Assembly: GCA_036320915.1 (NCBI GenBank) | Contig: JAXBDG010000004.1 | Span: 744,001-808,000, forward strand | Source of the DNA: Linnemannia elongata | Taxonomy: Eukaryota; Mortierellomycota; Mortierellomycetes; Mortierellales; Mortierellaceae | Direction: 5' to 3' | Length of the DNA: 64,000 nt | Part shown: piece by piece, positions 11,281 through 24,438 of the stretch | How the letters are laid out: every line of letters begins with the position of its first letter | Numbering within the stretch: position 1 is the stretch's first letter | Program-made: the position numbers and the translations under genes | The notes under the pieces: model-generated | The model's database searches: none | What the model was told of the DNA's origin: nothing | The model's input: only the letters and a program-made list of their open reading frames with translations

Positions 11281-13547
11281 AATTAGATAGTCTGGGACCC
11301 GCACATAGTCAGCCGTGTACGTACACACCATAACCACAAACTACAAACCACAACCAAAAAAAATAAAATAATCAAAGGGGTACCCAACGCCTTCTTCAAT
11401 CAACCACAACAACAGAACGCATGCCGTTGACACAGCCCCCGGAGGGATGAAAGTTACCAATACAGATAAAAACAGATCGGACGGAGACACCGTTGTAGTG
11501 ATGTAGGCTATCCGAAAAGGATGACGTTGTGTAAATAAGAGCAATGGGCAGAGCCCGTCTGGTGAGTTGTGGTGTAATGGCCTTTGCACTCCCCGGCTGC
11601 TCACAAGTAGAAGGAGTCAGTAGGCCACCCTTTCCCGTTTCCCTCTCTTTCCATGTCCAACAGCCAAATCTAATCTTAGGCTAGCGGAGCCCATTAATTA
11701 TCCAAGCCACGCACGCCAGCCCTCCTCAGCCACTCTCCAATAGTCGAGAGTTTTGTTTTGTCTCTTTTTCGTTCCATGCCTCGCTTTGATTCCATCTCCT
11801 TCTTTTCATGGCCCCCCTCCTATGCCGCAAGAGATTTTAAGCCATAAAACAACGTGGCCGCAATGCACGCATGCATCAGGAACACAAATAGGCTATTTGA
11901 ACCATGCACACCCCCTCGTCATGGTTGGGTTGCTTTGGCCCATATGAAGAGAAAATTCATCTCCGCTTTTTCCGTTCTCCCCTTGGTGCCTTGGCCGCAT
12001 GTCCCTTTTGCCCACTTTACCACACGCACATAGAAATGGATCGAGCGGGAATACGGGGAAGAAAATGAAGGTGATTGGGAAAAGAGAGTCGGAAAAATGG
12101 GAGTAGGATGAGAAAGAGTCTATCTGCCGTTGTGTTTAATGCTCACAATCAAAGAAGGGCATGGAAGGAGAGAGAGCGGAAGAAGAGAAGATAGGAGGAT
12201 GGACATGGGCTACGTTATGTTAATTTACTCTATGACTAGAATGAATTCGTCCTTGGACGAGAGAGGATGGGAAGAGAGAGAGAGAGAGAGAGATAGAAAG
12301 GGACCCGTTCCACCGTTCCACAGAAAGCCAAAACACACAGATAAATTGACATGCATGCTTCAACCAATTTCCCGTTTTGTTTGTTTATTTGTTGTTGTTG
12401 ATGCTACAATTGTTGTTGGTGTTAGTAGTGGTAATAAACAAAGTTTTCCGAGACCTCGTTGTTTTTCCGCGACCCTTATATACATGGAGCTTGTGGGCAC
12501 TGAAGGCAGCATGTTGATCGACCTCATGGCCAGGGGTACTCCTTCATCCATCCAGGGCTGTGTGCGTTTGTTTGTTTAATTGGCAAGTGTGTGTAGGTTT
12601 TATTAAAATTGCTACCTCATCGCGGTAACAATCTCTGTTCTTCTCGTGAAAAAATGATGCCAATCGTGAAAACATGCTTCTCGAGATCTGCGGAATTTCC
12701 CATACATAACAATCCTCGGCAGCATGGCATAAAACAATAAGGGCACTCAACAGGAGAGGAGGGATCTCTTGAAAAGTTCTATCAAGATTGCTGCTGGAGA
12801 GTAAAGGGGTCCTGCACTCTACATCCTCTACAGAGTTGAGATATCAGCCTCGTATGCGCGTCCGTCTATAAAGGGTTGAAAGACACGAGTGAGTGATACC
12901 AGGCCTGTTATTGATCGTCACTTGCTCTACCTGTTCTTCTTCAGTATGCAGTTCCTGGAAGTTAGTTATATCTTGTTTCCTGTATATCGAGTCGAGCGCG
13001 CTTTAGGTGCGCTGAAGTTGGTGAGAGGATAGGACAGGAAGGTAGGATTGTGTTCACTTTTTGGCGAAAGTAGCAGTTACTTTTCAAAGCTCTCGTGATG
13101 AGAAGAAGGAGACTATGGTTTGAGCTGAAGGAAAAAAAGGTCACACATAGGCTTTGTCTCAGCCTCCGGTATACACCTTCCCTTCAAGCTTTGCTTTCTT
13201 GCACGGCTTGTGGCAGTGAGTTAAGCTCGGGTGTTTGGCTTTGACAACAGGGAAGGATTGGTCTTCGATCTTATTATACTGATCGTTTGATCTTGGTCAG
13301 TATCACGTACTTCTCCTGTGGTTTCAAATCGAAACCCCACCTTGCCCCTCGCTCCGAGAGTTTGAAACCAGGCAAACCAGCTTGGCACTCTTTGCGGCTG
13401 TGCACGGCACCAGTTCATGAAGGGGTTGCACGAACAAGCAGTTTGTGTTAAGACAAAAATATACGCTCTTCCCTTTCCCGTCATAAAGGTAACTCATGGA
13501 AACTGTGTGAGGTCTCAATGGCGATCGTAGCCCTGAAGGAAAGCGCT

Positions 13548-13548
<1 letters not shown>

Positions 13549-13578
<30 letters not shown>
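13549..13578. repeat. T30 homopolymer
   Basis: An uninterrupted run of 30 T in intergenic DNA. The flanks (AAGCGCTG on the left, CAAGAGTA on the right) share no direct repeat, unlike the tract at 30047. Confidence 0.9.
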
Positions 13579-15113
13579 CAAGAGTAAGAGTCTGGTTTTC
13601 GACTACGCCTACTGAATTACTTTCGCATATTTATCTGTTTGTATTCTGGCTGGCCTCAATATGTTTTTTTAATGCTTCGCTGATGTAACGTTACTTGTCA
13701 CTGCACGACTATGAAGAACTAAAAGCAGCTAGGACAACATAGCACTCGAAAAATTGAGAAGTGAGCTAAGAGACCTTGAAATGAGCGAGCGAAGGATGGG
13801 TATATTTGAAGAAAGAAATAGGGCCTCCTTTCTTATGGCGATGTTCCGGTCCTTTCTCCGACATTTCATTTTCTCTTGATGAACGTTTTTTTTGTGTGTG
13901 TCGTACAGAACCGGTTTTCTGTGAAGGACTTAGTTCTTGGTTGGTGTGTTGAGTTTTGACTTGGTTCTCTGCTCTGTGGCGTCGCTCGTCATTTTTTAAT
14001 CCGCCTCAGATTGGAGTGCAATAAGGATCTTTCATGACAGTCAGTCATGGAAGAACTCCATGCTCCTATAAATGATCGAGTCGATGAGTGGAAAGACAGA
14101 AGAACGAAGAAAACGTTTATGGAGTATTCTGAGTAGGCTCGCACCATCTCTTCCTTTATTGCAATGGTTCTTTGTAACCTGGACCAAAAGAGGACATGGG
14201 CGGGGCGTCTGTTTGGGTGCATGCCTTCTTCTTCGACTGCATGGCACTCCAGGATCGGACTTTTATAGCCCATCGCAGCAAGAAACAGAGAGTGAACAAA
14301 AGAGAAGAGATACGACATGGTTGCATACGATCGAGTGGAGTTCATTGGGGAGAAGACAAGCGGACGAACAGATAAACAGGGCTCAGTGGTTACTTTAGCG
14401 CAATCGGGTTACATTGAACAACTTGGCACCCCGCAAAAAATATCGACATCGCTGTTGACTGCATGGACCTATTCCTTTCTGTTTTCTTTGTGGGGCCGGG
14501 AAGGAGTTGAACACAATATGGAATAGAAGTGTCCCACGCCCTTTTGAAAGCCAAGGTTTTTGTGTGCGTCCAAATGGTTACTGTAAATGGTAGGCAACGA
14601 GCGAAAGTCAACCTTGTCCAGGCCCCAGATTTTTTGCGTTCATAAAAGAAATCATGGTTGATCGCCCTTTTGGAGTGAGACAAAGTGACCATCTCAGTCA
14701 ATGCACCAATACCTTGTCTGAGAGGGAACAGAGGCGTCGAACTGTCCCTTGCATATCCCCACATAAAATGGTCGTTTACCTTTTTGCAATTGCAACTAAA
14801 CTGCCGAGACGTTATAAGAGATCGAGCAAAAGAGATCTTTGGGTGGAAGGAAGGAAGGAGGGAAGGAAGGAAGGAAGAAAGGAAAGGTAAGCGGTATCGA
14901 TCCCTGCATCATCCGTAATATCAACAGGGAAGCAAGCAGATTGACGGATGATATTTGGAGATAGTTTTGCCAATGGGCTGGTCGAGCAGGCAAGGTTTCC
15001 ATGTCACGCTTTTCCTCCCTTCCTTCCTTTACCCACTTTTTTATTTCTCCCTTCTTCACCCTCAATCAAAGGCAGACTCAAAGGCAGGCACACACTGCGT
15101 TTAATTTCCCCAC

Positions 15114-15115
<2 letters not shown>

Positions 15116-15152
<37 letters not shown>
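15116..15152. repeat. T37 homopolymer
   Basis: An uninterrupted run of 37 T. The flanks (CCCCACAC and CAGTTTTCG) show no convincing target-site duplication. Confidence 0.9.
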
Positions 15153-17294
15153 CAGTTTTCGTTTTCGTGGTTGAGTCGTTGACCGGAACATTCCGAGAAA
15201 TGGATCGCGTGGCCTCCGAGGCAATTCTCCTCCGCATTGTCGTCGTGGTCCGGCTTTTTTTCTTTTCTTCATTCATGATAAACAAACGCTCGAGCGACAA
15301 GACTAATGAGATGAAAAAAGAAAAGGGTGGGGTGAAGGAGAGAGAGGGAAGGGTGTGCTTGTGGTCCGTATTGCCAATTGAGAAAAGAAAATAATGCGGA
15401 GAAATCGAGAACCCTCGTTTTTCTCACACCCCGAGGTTAAGGGAGGAAGAAAAAGGATGAAAGATGGGGTAAACGAGTCATTAGGTTCGCGTAACTCTGT
15501 TCCTCCTCTTTCCGGAGGAACTTGCTATTACTCCTCCTCCCCCCCCCTCCCTCTGTTTTGCGTGACCTTTTCAATGATGATGAGGTCAATGAACAAGTGC
15601 AAAACAAAAACAAGTGCAATGCAATCAGTTTTCGTACGACCGTGGGTGATACCCTCCGTCTATCCCCTCACCTTTCTCTATCGGCTGTACTCTCTTCCTC
15701 GTTTGAGGAGAAGAGCAGCACCTTAGCGAGATTTTTCTTGATTTCAAATAAACTGATCATTGAGCGGCGTGCGCACTCACTGTGGGAGCTCAGCTAGCTT
15801 GCTAGAGGCTGTAAGAAAAAGTAGATCGTGGTCACTCGGGGATCCAGAAACGTAGGGGTTTAGACGAGGACGATTAAATAAAAACGAGTTTTTACGAAAG
15901 AGAATTAACCAAGTCCACAAGGGCTAAATGCGACCCCGGAGCTCACCGTTTCTCAATTTACGTCTTTCGTTGTTCCTACACTTTATTCCTTTGGTATGAG
16001 TTGAATAAGTGAGTGAGCTGAGTAAGAGTGGGAGGATGATGAATGGACGATTGAATGAGTGTATGAGTTGCATGTTGACCTTGAACGACTTGTTGCAGTA
16101 CCAGAGTGACATCCATTCAAGCGGCATTTGAGTTCAACTCACTGTCAACCCTGTCGATGCTCAAACTCTCTTTTGCGGTTCTCTCAACTCCTTAATCACC
16201 ATTCTCGCCTGCAGGGGATGAGAGAGAGAGCCGATCTTTTTCTTTTCTCTTTTTCTGCCCTGACCATCTGAACATCGATTGGTTGGCTGAATGAATGGCT
16301 GAATGGTTCATATGTGATATATGTGTGTTTGTACTGGTTTACTGGGCGAGCAATTGATCTCGTAGTCTCTACCTCTTAATCTTCGGGTCCCTTTTCTCTT
16401 TCTATAACGTCTTTTTCCTCTTTTTCCTCTTTTTTGTTTCTGTTCTTTTTGCTTTTTTTTTGTTCTCCACCCTCACAACTCATTCCTTTTTGTTCATTCG
16501 TTCTGTTTATGTTGTTTGGTCATTTCATTTTGCATCCCATTGTTTTTGCCTTTTCTTCATCAATATTAAAAGTAATCATCTCTCCCTCCTCATCGACGCC
16601 ATTACTTTCTCTCAAACGCACTCGACAGCCTTACTTCCTTCAGCAGAGTGTCCTTCTATCCTTCTACCCCTTCTCCACGTTTTATATTTTATTTTTTATT
16701 TTTTTATTTTCTCCGCACACTCTTCCAACCTCTCTCAGTACCAACCAGACTGTACCCTTTCGTCCATCTCTCTACATACCTGCCTTGTCCTTTTTTTTGC
16801 TCGCAGCGCCCTTTGCCTTTCACTAAAATCAACCCTCCTTCCTATCGGATCATATTTCAGGCATAAACTCATCTCAATTCAACCTTACGCCCTCCTCTCT
16901 CGAAAGCACGAAATCTTCACCATCGACAGTCGTTCCTTCATTTTTGATTTCCCTCGTTCTCTCCTTTGTCCAACGAACCCTTGTTTGGCCCTTTTGTTGT
17001 TGTTGATCCCTCTTCATTAATCGTCAACTCAAAACACAACCGACAAAAAAAGCACACAAACCCAACCTTCCTCGACCAACAACAAGCGCCCATCACCTGG
17101 AGACCCCTTCTCCAGCCCAACTCTCTTCCACCACCCCGGGGACTATCACTATTTACCAAGTTAGCAGACCCCCTTCTTTTGGTCTCTTTTCTTCTGGTTC
17201 AAAGTCGTCCTACCCTCACACAACAACTCCCTCACTTTCGGTTCTCTTCAATTGCACAGCTCTTTTCATTCTTCTTACCTGATCATATTTCAAC

Positions 17295-20185
17295 ATGACA
17301 TTCTCGGGTCTACCCAGTCTTCGCGATCCCAAGCACAGTCTCAAAAACTCAAACTCGGGGTCGTCGGCATCTTCTTCCCCAAGCTGCTCACCCAGTTCAT
17401 CACCCACCACCAAACCGGTTTCTGGTCAACAACAGCTCCAACAACAGCTTCAACAACAGCAACAACAGCACCAACAGCAAGGTGGAGCTACTGTCCTGGG
17501 TACTACCGGTCATCCTACAGTCAATGTTGCCCCACCCTCAACTACAACTACGTCAATGGCGGAGATAGTGCCACCCGTCGTCATTGGGAGCAGTAGTGGG
17601 GCCGCTATGATGTCGGTCGTGACGGCCAATGCCCCGACAGAGACTACATCTATCCCCACAAGCTTGAACGAGAGTTCGTTCCAGGGACTGATCCAGTCGT
17701 CCTTTGGACATGTCCTCAACTCTCTCCCTCCTCAGGGGATGGTGGTCTCTCAGCGCAGCACGAGCAGCTCGAGCACGGTGGATCTGCACCAGCTGCAGGT
17801 CCAATCACCTTCTCCTGTATCGATGCTTCTCCCGCCGATGGCTGCATCACCGACGCCCATTGTGACCAAGAAGAAGGCTACCCCACAGAACCTGAGCCCT
17901 GCCCACAGTGCAGCTTACCGCAAGCGGCTGAATGTTAATCAAGGTACAGTACTCCGCATAACCAACATACCCGTCTTGTTTTGTCCTTTTTCATCTAGTG
18001 TACCTTTTGGCAGATACATTGGAGACCTATTCCTTGCCCTCTGTTTCTCCTAGACCCTCTCGCCCCCGCGTCCCCTACTTCAACCTTTTATTTTATATTC
18101 CCTGAGTGGTTCATCCACTAGATCCTTTTTTATCCGCCCCACAATCCCTTTATCCCACAACAAAAGAGATAACGAAATAACGAACAATGAAATGAAAAAG
18201 GAGAGTGATCGACCTATACGATCTGCCAGAGTACCCGTTCTTTTCATGATCTTCCTCCCTATTCATTCGCTCCTCTCTCCTCGTCGTCCGTCATCTGTGA
18301 AATCTCCGCCCCAAGGTCTGACCAATCGTATTAACCATATAACATCTGTCTTCGTTTGTATTCTTTTGTTCTTATCGAACACACACACCCACACTCTCTC
18401 TCTTTCTTCTGTACCTTTCCATTGATCTACTCTGTCTTCCAATCCTATCCAGTCTGTGACTGGTGCAGGTACAGGAAAATCAGATGCGATCGCGAGTCGC
18501 CCTGCAACTCTTGCCAGCACTCCAAGCGAGAGTGCATCCGTACTCCACCTTCTGCCCTCCTCGCCAACCAACAACAGACTCCTACCGAAGACCAAGAGCT
18601 CGCCGTCTCTTCCCCTGCAAGCTCATCAGGAAAGACGAAACGCACCCGTGCCACCAACAAGGATGGCAGATCCCGTCGTGCCTCCAAGTCCTACCGTGGA
18701 AGCAGCATTAGCTCCCACCATAGCTCCTCCTACACCTCCTTCTCATCCGATAACGACGGTTCCGATGAGGGAAATGAGGATGAAGATGAGGATGAGCAAA
18801 AGTCGACCAGTGGTTCAAGAGCAGGCGACTCGTCTGTCTCGCCTGTGGTTGGGTCCTTGACCTTGGCTGGCTTGGGCCTCTCCAGTTTGGGTTTGGGCCT
18901 TGGTGGACTTGAGCCTAACCTTGGTCTGGAAGCAAGACGTGAGAGTGATTTCCAGATGGCGAGCCCACCTTCGTTCGGTTCCAGCATAGCCTCCTTCCAA
19001 GAGAGTACCATGTCTCAGCAGATGAGCCTGCAGGATCAGGAGCACCTCGAGCGTATGCAACGGATCGAGATGTTGCTATCCAGTGTGATTCCCGGTGCTG
19101 CCGAGTTCATCGCCAGCGGCTCGCAGGGCTCTTTGCACGTGCAGCAGCAGCATCACCAGCAGCTCCTGCAACATCAACAGCAACTGCAACAACAGCAGCG
19201 TAATCCCTCTGTCGCGGAGAAGAAGGGCTTATCTCTTCTGACCCACAACCTTGACCTTCATGAGCAACAGTCTCAGCACGATCGCATTTTGTCCCCTCAA
19301 GAGCGCTTGGCCAAGATGGCTCTTTCGTCGCCTGCCATCAACACCACCATGGCTATGCCTTGGTCAAGATCTCCCTCTGGCTTGTCTTCTCTCCGGGAAG
19401 AGAACGAGCCCACTGAGCCTTCTCGGTCGTCCTCTTCTTCGTCGTCACTGCCGTTGATGTCGGGACCTGACTACATTGAACGCATGAAGAGAATCGAGAT
19501 GTTGCTTGGAACTATTCAGGATGTTCCTCTTGCCAAGGCTTTGATCTCTCAATCCCAGGGCCAGACTCTCTCCAACGGATCATCAAGAAGCAACAGCGTC
19601 GATGTCGTTGACACTAACAAGTCTAAGAAGGTCTCTAAGGTAAGCACCCCTTTTGTTGATAATTTGGTAACGCTTTCTTATTATTACAGAAGTACATTTT
19701 GCTAAGACCCTCCCCTTGCATACCAATCTTTCTCTATCTTGTAGAGGGACCTGAAGAAGCAGGGCAGGAGCGATGGTAACAAGTCAAACTACAACAGTGA
19801 CGGTACCATCATCAAGCGGCCTCACGTCGCCGCCGGGTTCGCCGGACAGAAGCCTCCACCTAAACTCCCTCAGGCCATCGCCGAGGCTGCTCAGAAGAAG
19901 CAAGCCACCCGCAAGAAGCGAGTTTCTGCCGCCGCCGCCGCCAAAGCTGCAGCAGCAGCTGCTGCCTCTGCCTCTGCTGCTACTGGATCTGGATCTGAGA
20001 CTAACAATGCCTCATCTCTTCTGTCGTCAGTCTCGATGCCCATGGGTGGGCCATCTTTGAGCACCGTACAGTGCGCTGATGGGATAAAGATGGACTCGAG
20101 AATGATGACCATTTCGACAACGGCCTCCCTTGAGATCCCATCCACCTTTGATAACGAGTCCTTGTCCTCTTCTTCCTTTGCGCAC

Positions 20186-20220
<35 letters not shown>

Positions 20221-21571
20221 ACAACACCAGCAGCGAATGTTAAACATTCAACGGCAACAGCAACAGCAGCACCAGTTGCAGATGGCCCAACACCGCAACT
20301 CGATCTCTTTCCAATCACAAAACCAGTTGTTTAACTCCTATCAACAACAGCAACAACAACAGCAGCAGCAGCTACCTATGTCTAACGTCAGCTCAATGAG
20401 CATCCCTATTGCGGACTCGATGTCCTCCTACGGATCCTTGGTTGTCCCCGCCTCATCCTCGACAAGCTCCTCCCCGTCCTCATCACCCAATATATCAAGA
20501 GCTACCGCCATCGGTCAGGATGATAGCATAGGAATGTCCGGACAACAGCACCTTCAACCGCAGCAACAGCACATTTCTTTCTCTCAGACCCAACTCTCGG
20601 GAAATTTCGAGATGGGTTTTGATATGCGCCAAGGCATGTCCTCTGGCGCCGTTCCCCAGGCAACCAATGATACCCATATCCACCCCTTTGTGCAATCTGG
20701 TCAAGAGCAACAACAACAACAGCAGCAGCAACACCTGCACCAGTGCATCCAGATTGACCAGGACGGGTTTGCGGATTTCGGATTGAACATGGACGAATCG
20801 TTGGAGGGTCTGATGAAGAAGAGTATGGGGTCGTTTGACCGCCTCATGGAGAGTTTCTCGAGCAATTCTCCTTCGCTCCTGGAGCACCATCATCACCCAC
20901 TTCATCAACAGCAACAACAACAACAGGCACTCGCACCCTCGACGCCCGGTGCCTCTGTGGACCAGTTCTCGTATTTCCAGAACTTGCAGCAGACTCCGAC
21001 CCCACAACAGCAACACTCTCAACAACAGCAGCAACACCAGTTCCTCCACAATCAACAACAGCAACAGCAGGCTCAGCAGCAGCAGCAGCAGCAGGGACAT
21101 ATGAGTTTCCAGGAGATGTCGAGGACGATGTGGATGCCAAACCATTCTAGAGGAGCCGCATCCTTCTCCGTCCCTACCAACCCCGATTTTTCTTGGTCGT
21201 CTCCTCCACCACACCCACAAACACCATCGCAGGCACAACCTCAACAGCAGGGCACTATGCAGAGTATTAACATCTCTGCTAACGATTCCCCACAGGAAGA
21301 GTTGGAACTGGAGTTGGGCCTTGAGAATCATCAGGTTGTGCAGCAACAGCAACAACAGCAACAGCAGTTGAGTGCACATGCAATGTTCCAGCAACAACAT
21401 CAAGAGCAACAGCGTCGTCATATGGAGCAACAGCAACAACAGCAGCAACAACATCACAGGGCGTCGATCCAACACCAGCACCAGCAGACCTTTTATATTC
21501 CACAGATGCAGGATGATGAGGATGAGGAAGATGAGGACGAGAGCAACGGTGGGCTCCCAGATCATGTATGA
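17295..21571 (+). CDS. Zn2Cys6 transcription factor, polyQ-rich, 1220 aa
   Basis: Three coding exons: 17295-17943, 18453-19639, 19745-21571. The introns (509 and 105 nt) are GT-AG; phases 1 and 0 join cleanly. The zinc cluster starts two bases into exon 2: Cys218, 221, 228, 234, 237 and 244 match C-x2-C-x6-C-x5-C-x2-C-x6-C, with the basic RYRKIR loop of fungal binuclear-cluster DNA-binding domains. Residues 1-216 are Ser/Gln-rich. After the finger come a basic Ser-rich linker, an acidic run, and two copies of a helix core ERM(Q/K)RIEMLL near residues 414 and 556. Exon 3 has a polyalanine segment, then many long polyQ tracts mixing CAA and CAG, and an acidic tail. The likely role is a nuclear sequence-specific regulator with Q-rich activation regions. 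I see no fungal-specific TF middle homology domain. Target genes are unknown; the convergent neighbour is a monooxygenase, but closeness alone does not link them. Confidence 0.88.
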
Positions 21572-21791
21572 CAGGACTCTACAGCGTCCCTTTCTCCTCA
21601 CCATTTAACCGGCCCGAGACCTAAGTAGTGTACTCTTTTGTTTTCTCTCCTTTTTACTTTTCATCCCCACCGTCCTATCCTCACTTGTATCATAGTCAAC
21701 CCCACCTTTCCTTCTCCCACTTCTCGTGTGCAATATTAAATAATTATATTTTATTCATCGCACTTTTCGTGCCATGGTTTGATCTACACCT

Positions 21792-22628
21792 TCAAGAGGC
21801 TGTCAAGAAAGACGTAAAGTACTCATCCACATCCGCCCACGCGGGACTACTAACACCCGAGACTCGGAACGCGATATGAGTATCTGGCCGCAGAACTACG
21901 ATCCCTCCTCCTTGAACTAGAGACGCGGTCTTCTTCGTCGGCGGCGTCGATGAAAGACCTGCGAATCCAAACCATTCGTGCAATCGTCCTTCTTCAGGAT
22001 CGATGTAGACCTTTCCATGGCCTGCTGTCCTGTCCGCCATTGCTGTTGCTGTTGCTGTTGCTGTCTCGTGGTTGTTTGACTCTGAGAACGTGGCGCTGGA
22101 GATGACATGGACCATGAACTGAGGCGTCGATTTGTTCTTATTGCTCATCATTGCCTCTGAGCTCGAGTTCGAGTTCGAATCCAACACGCCTCGAAGGCCT
22201 GGCCACCTAGAAGACCAAACCCGCTGGTAGTGCTCGATATCCTTGGATAGCCTCACATCCAGATTCTTCTCCGTTGCCAGACGATCCGCCGCAAAGACGA
22301 GGATATGGAAGACTCCTGGGAAGGCGAGGATGTCGTACAATCGTACTTCATTCGATGGTTCGTTGGTCGTTCCATCCTCTAGTTCCGCTAGCGACTCTGA
22401 TCTTGGTACTGATGTATCTACAGGTACTGGGGCGAAGGGGACAATGACGTCGTCGGGGGCGCGTTGGCCGATGGAGGCGGGTCCTGTCGGTGGGTAAGGA
22501 TGAGATTTGTGCGACTTGTTGATTGAGTTCTGGTGGTACCTCAGTCCCAACTATGAAATACAACGATTCTCAGTTAGACCTCCCATTACACGCACATCAA
22601 AATCCCCAAAAACGAGTAAAAACCAAAC

Positions 22629-22675
<47 letters not shown>

Positions 22676-24438
22676 ATTGTAAGGTGCTGTTATGTACCAT
22701 GGAGTAAGGAGTCGGGCGACCGCCACCCATTGGCAAATAACGCATGATATACGGCAACAAAATAAGCATCAACTTTCTCAGATTCGAGGAGATCCAGCCT
22801 TGATAGACACCATTGTCGAGTGTCGTAGCAGAGTATTTAATGATCTCGTCAGCGATCGGGATGCGTTCGTCATTGTAGGTGTCCAGGAGTGAGGGGGCTG
22901 CTGTACCGTTGAGGATTAGGGCGATCTTCCATGTTAGGTTGTATGCATCCTGCAGACCTGTGTTCAGTCCTATTTGTGTTCCCGGTCAACATTGTGTGGC
23001 AAAGTGAAGATAGCTTAGTTTAATATGTGTGATACAATGAACACACAAAGGCAACAGCAAAAGGGGTGTAACATACCTTGACCACCAGCGGGGGAGTGAC
23101 AATGAGCAGCATCGCCCGTCAAAAAGATGCGCCTCTTGTACCCAAACTCCTTCGCCCTCCGCTCATTCACACGATAGTACGTGATCCAGTTATAGCTCAA
23201 GATCTTCATCTTCAAAGTGCCCAGGGTTTCCTGGAGGAGGGTTTCAAAGTACTCCTTGTCGACGGTTTTGGGTTCTCGTGCTTCGAATTGGGCTTGGGTG
23301 AGGAGGCCGTCGTCGAGCATGAGGCGGACGCGGTTGTCGCGAATGGGATACATTGCGATGGAGTGGCGGTTGTCACCCTTGATGAACCTATTTCGGACAA
23401 AAGGTAGGGGGAGAGGAATAGAGATAGATATAGAGATAAGGGGTTGAGCAAAATGGGTGTGGGAATATAGATGGGAAAAAAGGTCATGCGTTTAGGTACA
23501 TTCTTGCAATACACAAATTGGTCAGGGTCCAGATTCAAAAAGTACCGATCAGTACCATGTCGCTAAATAACATCAGAGACTTACGAGACATTGGTGGTGG
23601 ACAGATCGGTCTCTACATGTCCATCAAAAAGGATCAAGTTGTAGTCGCGGGTGCGGCCTGGGAAGGGGATATTGAGTCGGTGTCGGACCGTTGACCGGCC
23701 GCCGTCAGAGGCTATCAGGTACTCGGACCGGACTACCTTGATCTCATACTGCTTGTCTTCGTCCTCGTCCGCCATGTCAACAGTGCCCAGGACAACACTC
23801 TCGCCTTTGCGCTTGTTAGTCCCTTCGATTGCTCGACGCATCGTTGTCTCAACCCACGAAGTCGTTGTCGTCTTGGCCTCTTCCTTTATTGCCATATCCG
23901 CCGCATGGCCCTGTTCTTGTTCCTGCTCTTGTTCAACAACCCTAGTATCCACCAACTCCCATCCTCTCTCCACCCGACCCAACCCCAATTTCTCATACTC
24001 CTCCGTCAAGATCTTGACTGTCAAATTCTGCTCCAACATCCAAGGAATCCCAAACTCAGAATCCTTCGCTTTCCTCGGCCTAATCTCCGCCGTCAGCTTG
24101 CTCCCATAATAAAACTGCATTGAAGGGCTAATCCAAGATTCGGTTTTGAAGCGCTCATAAAGTTGCGAGTCGGTGAGTTTGAAGATCTCGAGGGTGCGGG
24201 CGTGGAGACTGACGGCTCGGGAGTCTGGAGATGGGGTATGGTCGCGTTCGATGATTCGGCTGGGGATACCGAGTTTTGAGAGGAGGAAGCCGGTCATGAG
24301 TCCGGAGGGACCTGCGCCGGCGATGAGGACCGGGATATCAATGTTGGATAGGGTACTTGAGGAGGAGGCGGTGGTTGTAGTATTAGGAGTGGAGGAAGAG
24401 GAGGAGGATGAGCTTAAAGACGTTGGTTCTGACGCCAT
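21792..24438 (-). CDS. FAD-dependent aromatic monooxygenase (phenol 2-monooxygenase-like)
   Basis: Four exons on the minus strand: 24438-23585, 23387-23077, 22969-22698 and 22550-21792, giving 731 aa. All introns are GT-AG and each join restores conserved sequence. The FAD Rossmann motif GAGPSG is at residues 41-46, the DG motif (SDGGRSTVRH) at 244-253, and the second FAD motif GDAAH at 376-380 with the usual CHSPAGGQG after it. The C-terminal part resembles the thioredoxin-like dimerisation domain of phenol hydroxylases, ending in a conserved VLRPD-type strand. Such enzymes use NAD(P)H and O2 to hydroxylate aromatic rings. The length is above a typical phenol hydroxylase because of a Ser/Thr N-terminus and acidic or Ser/Asn inserts (for example near residue 180). 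Intron 3 carries a T45 tract on the coding strand. The substrate cannot be read from sequence, and I see no biosynthetic cluster nearby. Confidence 0.88.
22630..22674. repeat. A45 (T45 on the gene strand) tract inside an intron
   Basis: An uninterrupted run of 45 A on the + strand, lying in intron 3 (22697-22551) of the minus-strand monooxygenase gene. On the transcript it is 45 U between the donor and the acceptor at 22552-22551. No direct repeat is visible at its borders. Confidence 0.9.

Larger units (their letters stand above)
9889..17294. other. 7.4-kb gene desert plus leader of the Zn2Cys6 gene
   Basis: I find no supportable gene here. Marks are an AATAAA at 10105-10110, a T run near 10501-10518, GT-rich imperfect repeats at 11090-11280, a T30 run at 13549-13578, a GGAAG repeat at about 14846-14882, a T37 run at 15116-15152, and from about 16380 a 900-nt pyrimidine-rich stretch on the + strand that probably is the promoter and leader of the transcription factor at 17295. 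Open frames are short and low-complexity. Confidence 0.55.

Noticed and set aside
12130..12579. 149-codon open frame on the + strand, with a coding-like stretch near 12480-12560
   Set aside because: Much of it comes from GA repeats. The short better-looking segment has no splice context or family resemblance.
13549..15152. T30 and T37 tracts as further retroposition footprints
   Set aside because: I compared their flanks by eye and found no direct repeats like those around the tract at 30047.
20495..21604. 369-codon Leu-rich open frame antisense to the Zn2Cys6 gene
   Set aside because: It is the reverse complement of polyQ codons (CAG/CAA to CTG/TTG) and has no independent support.
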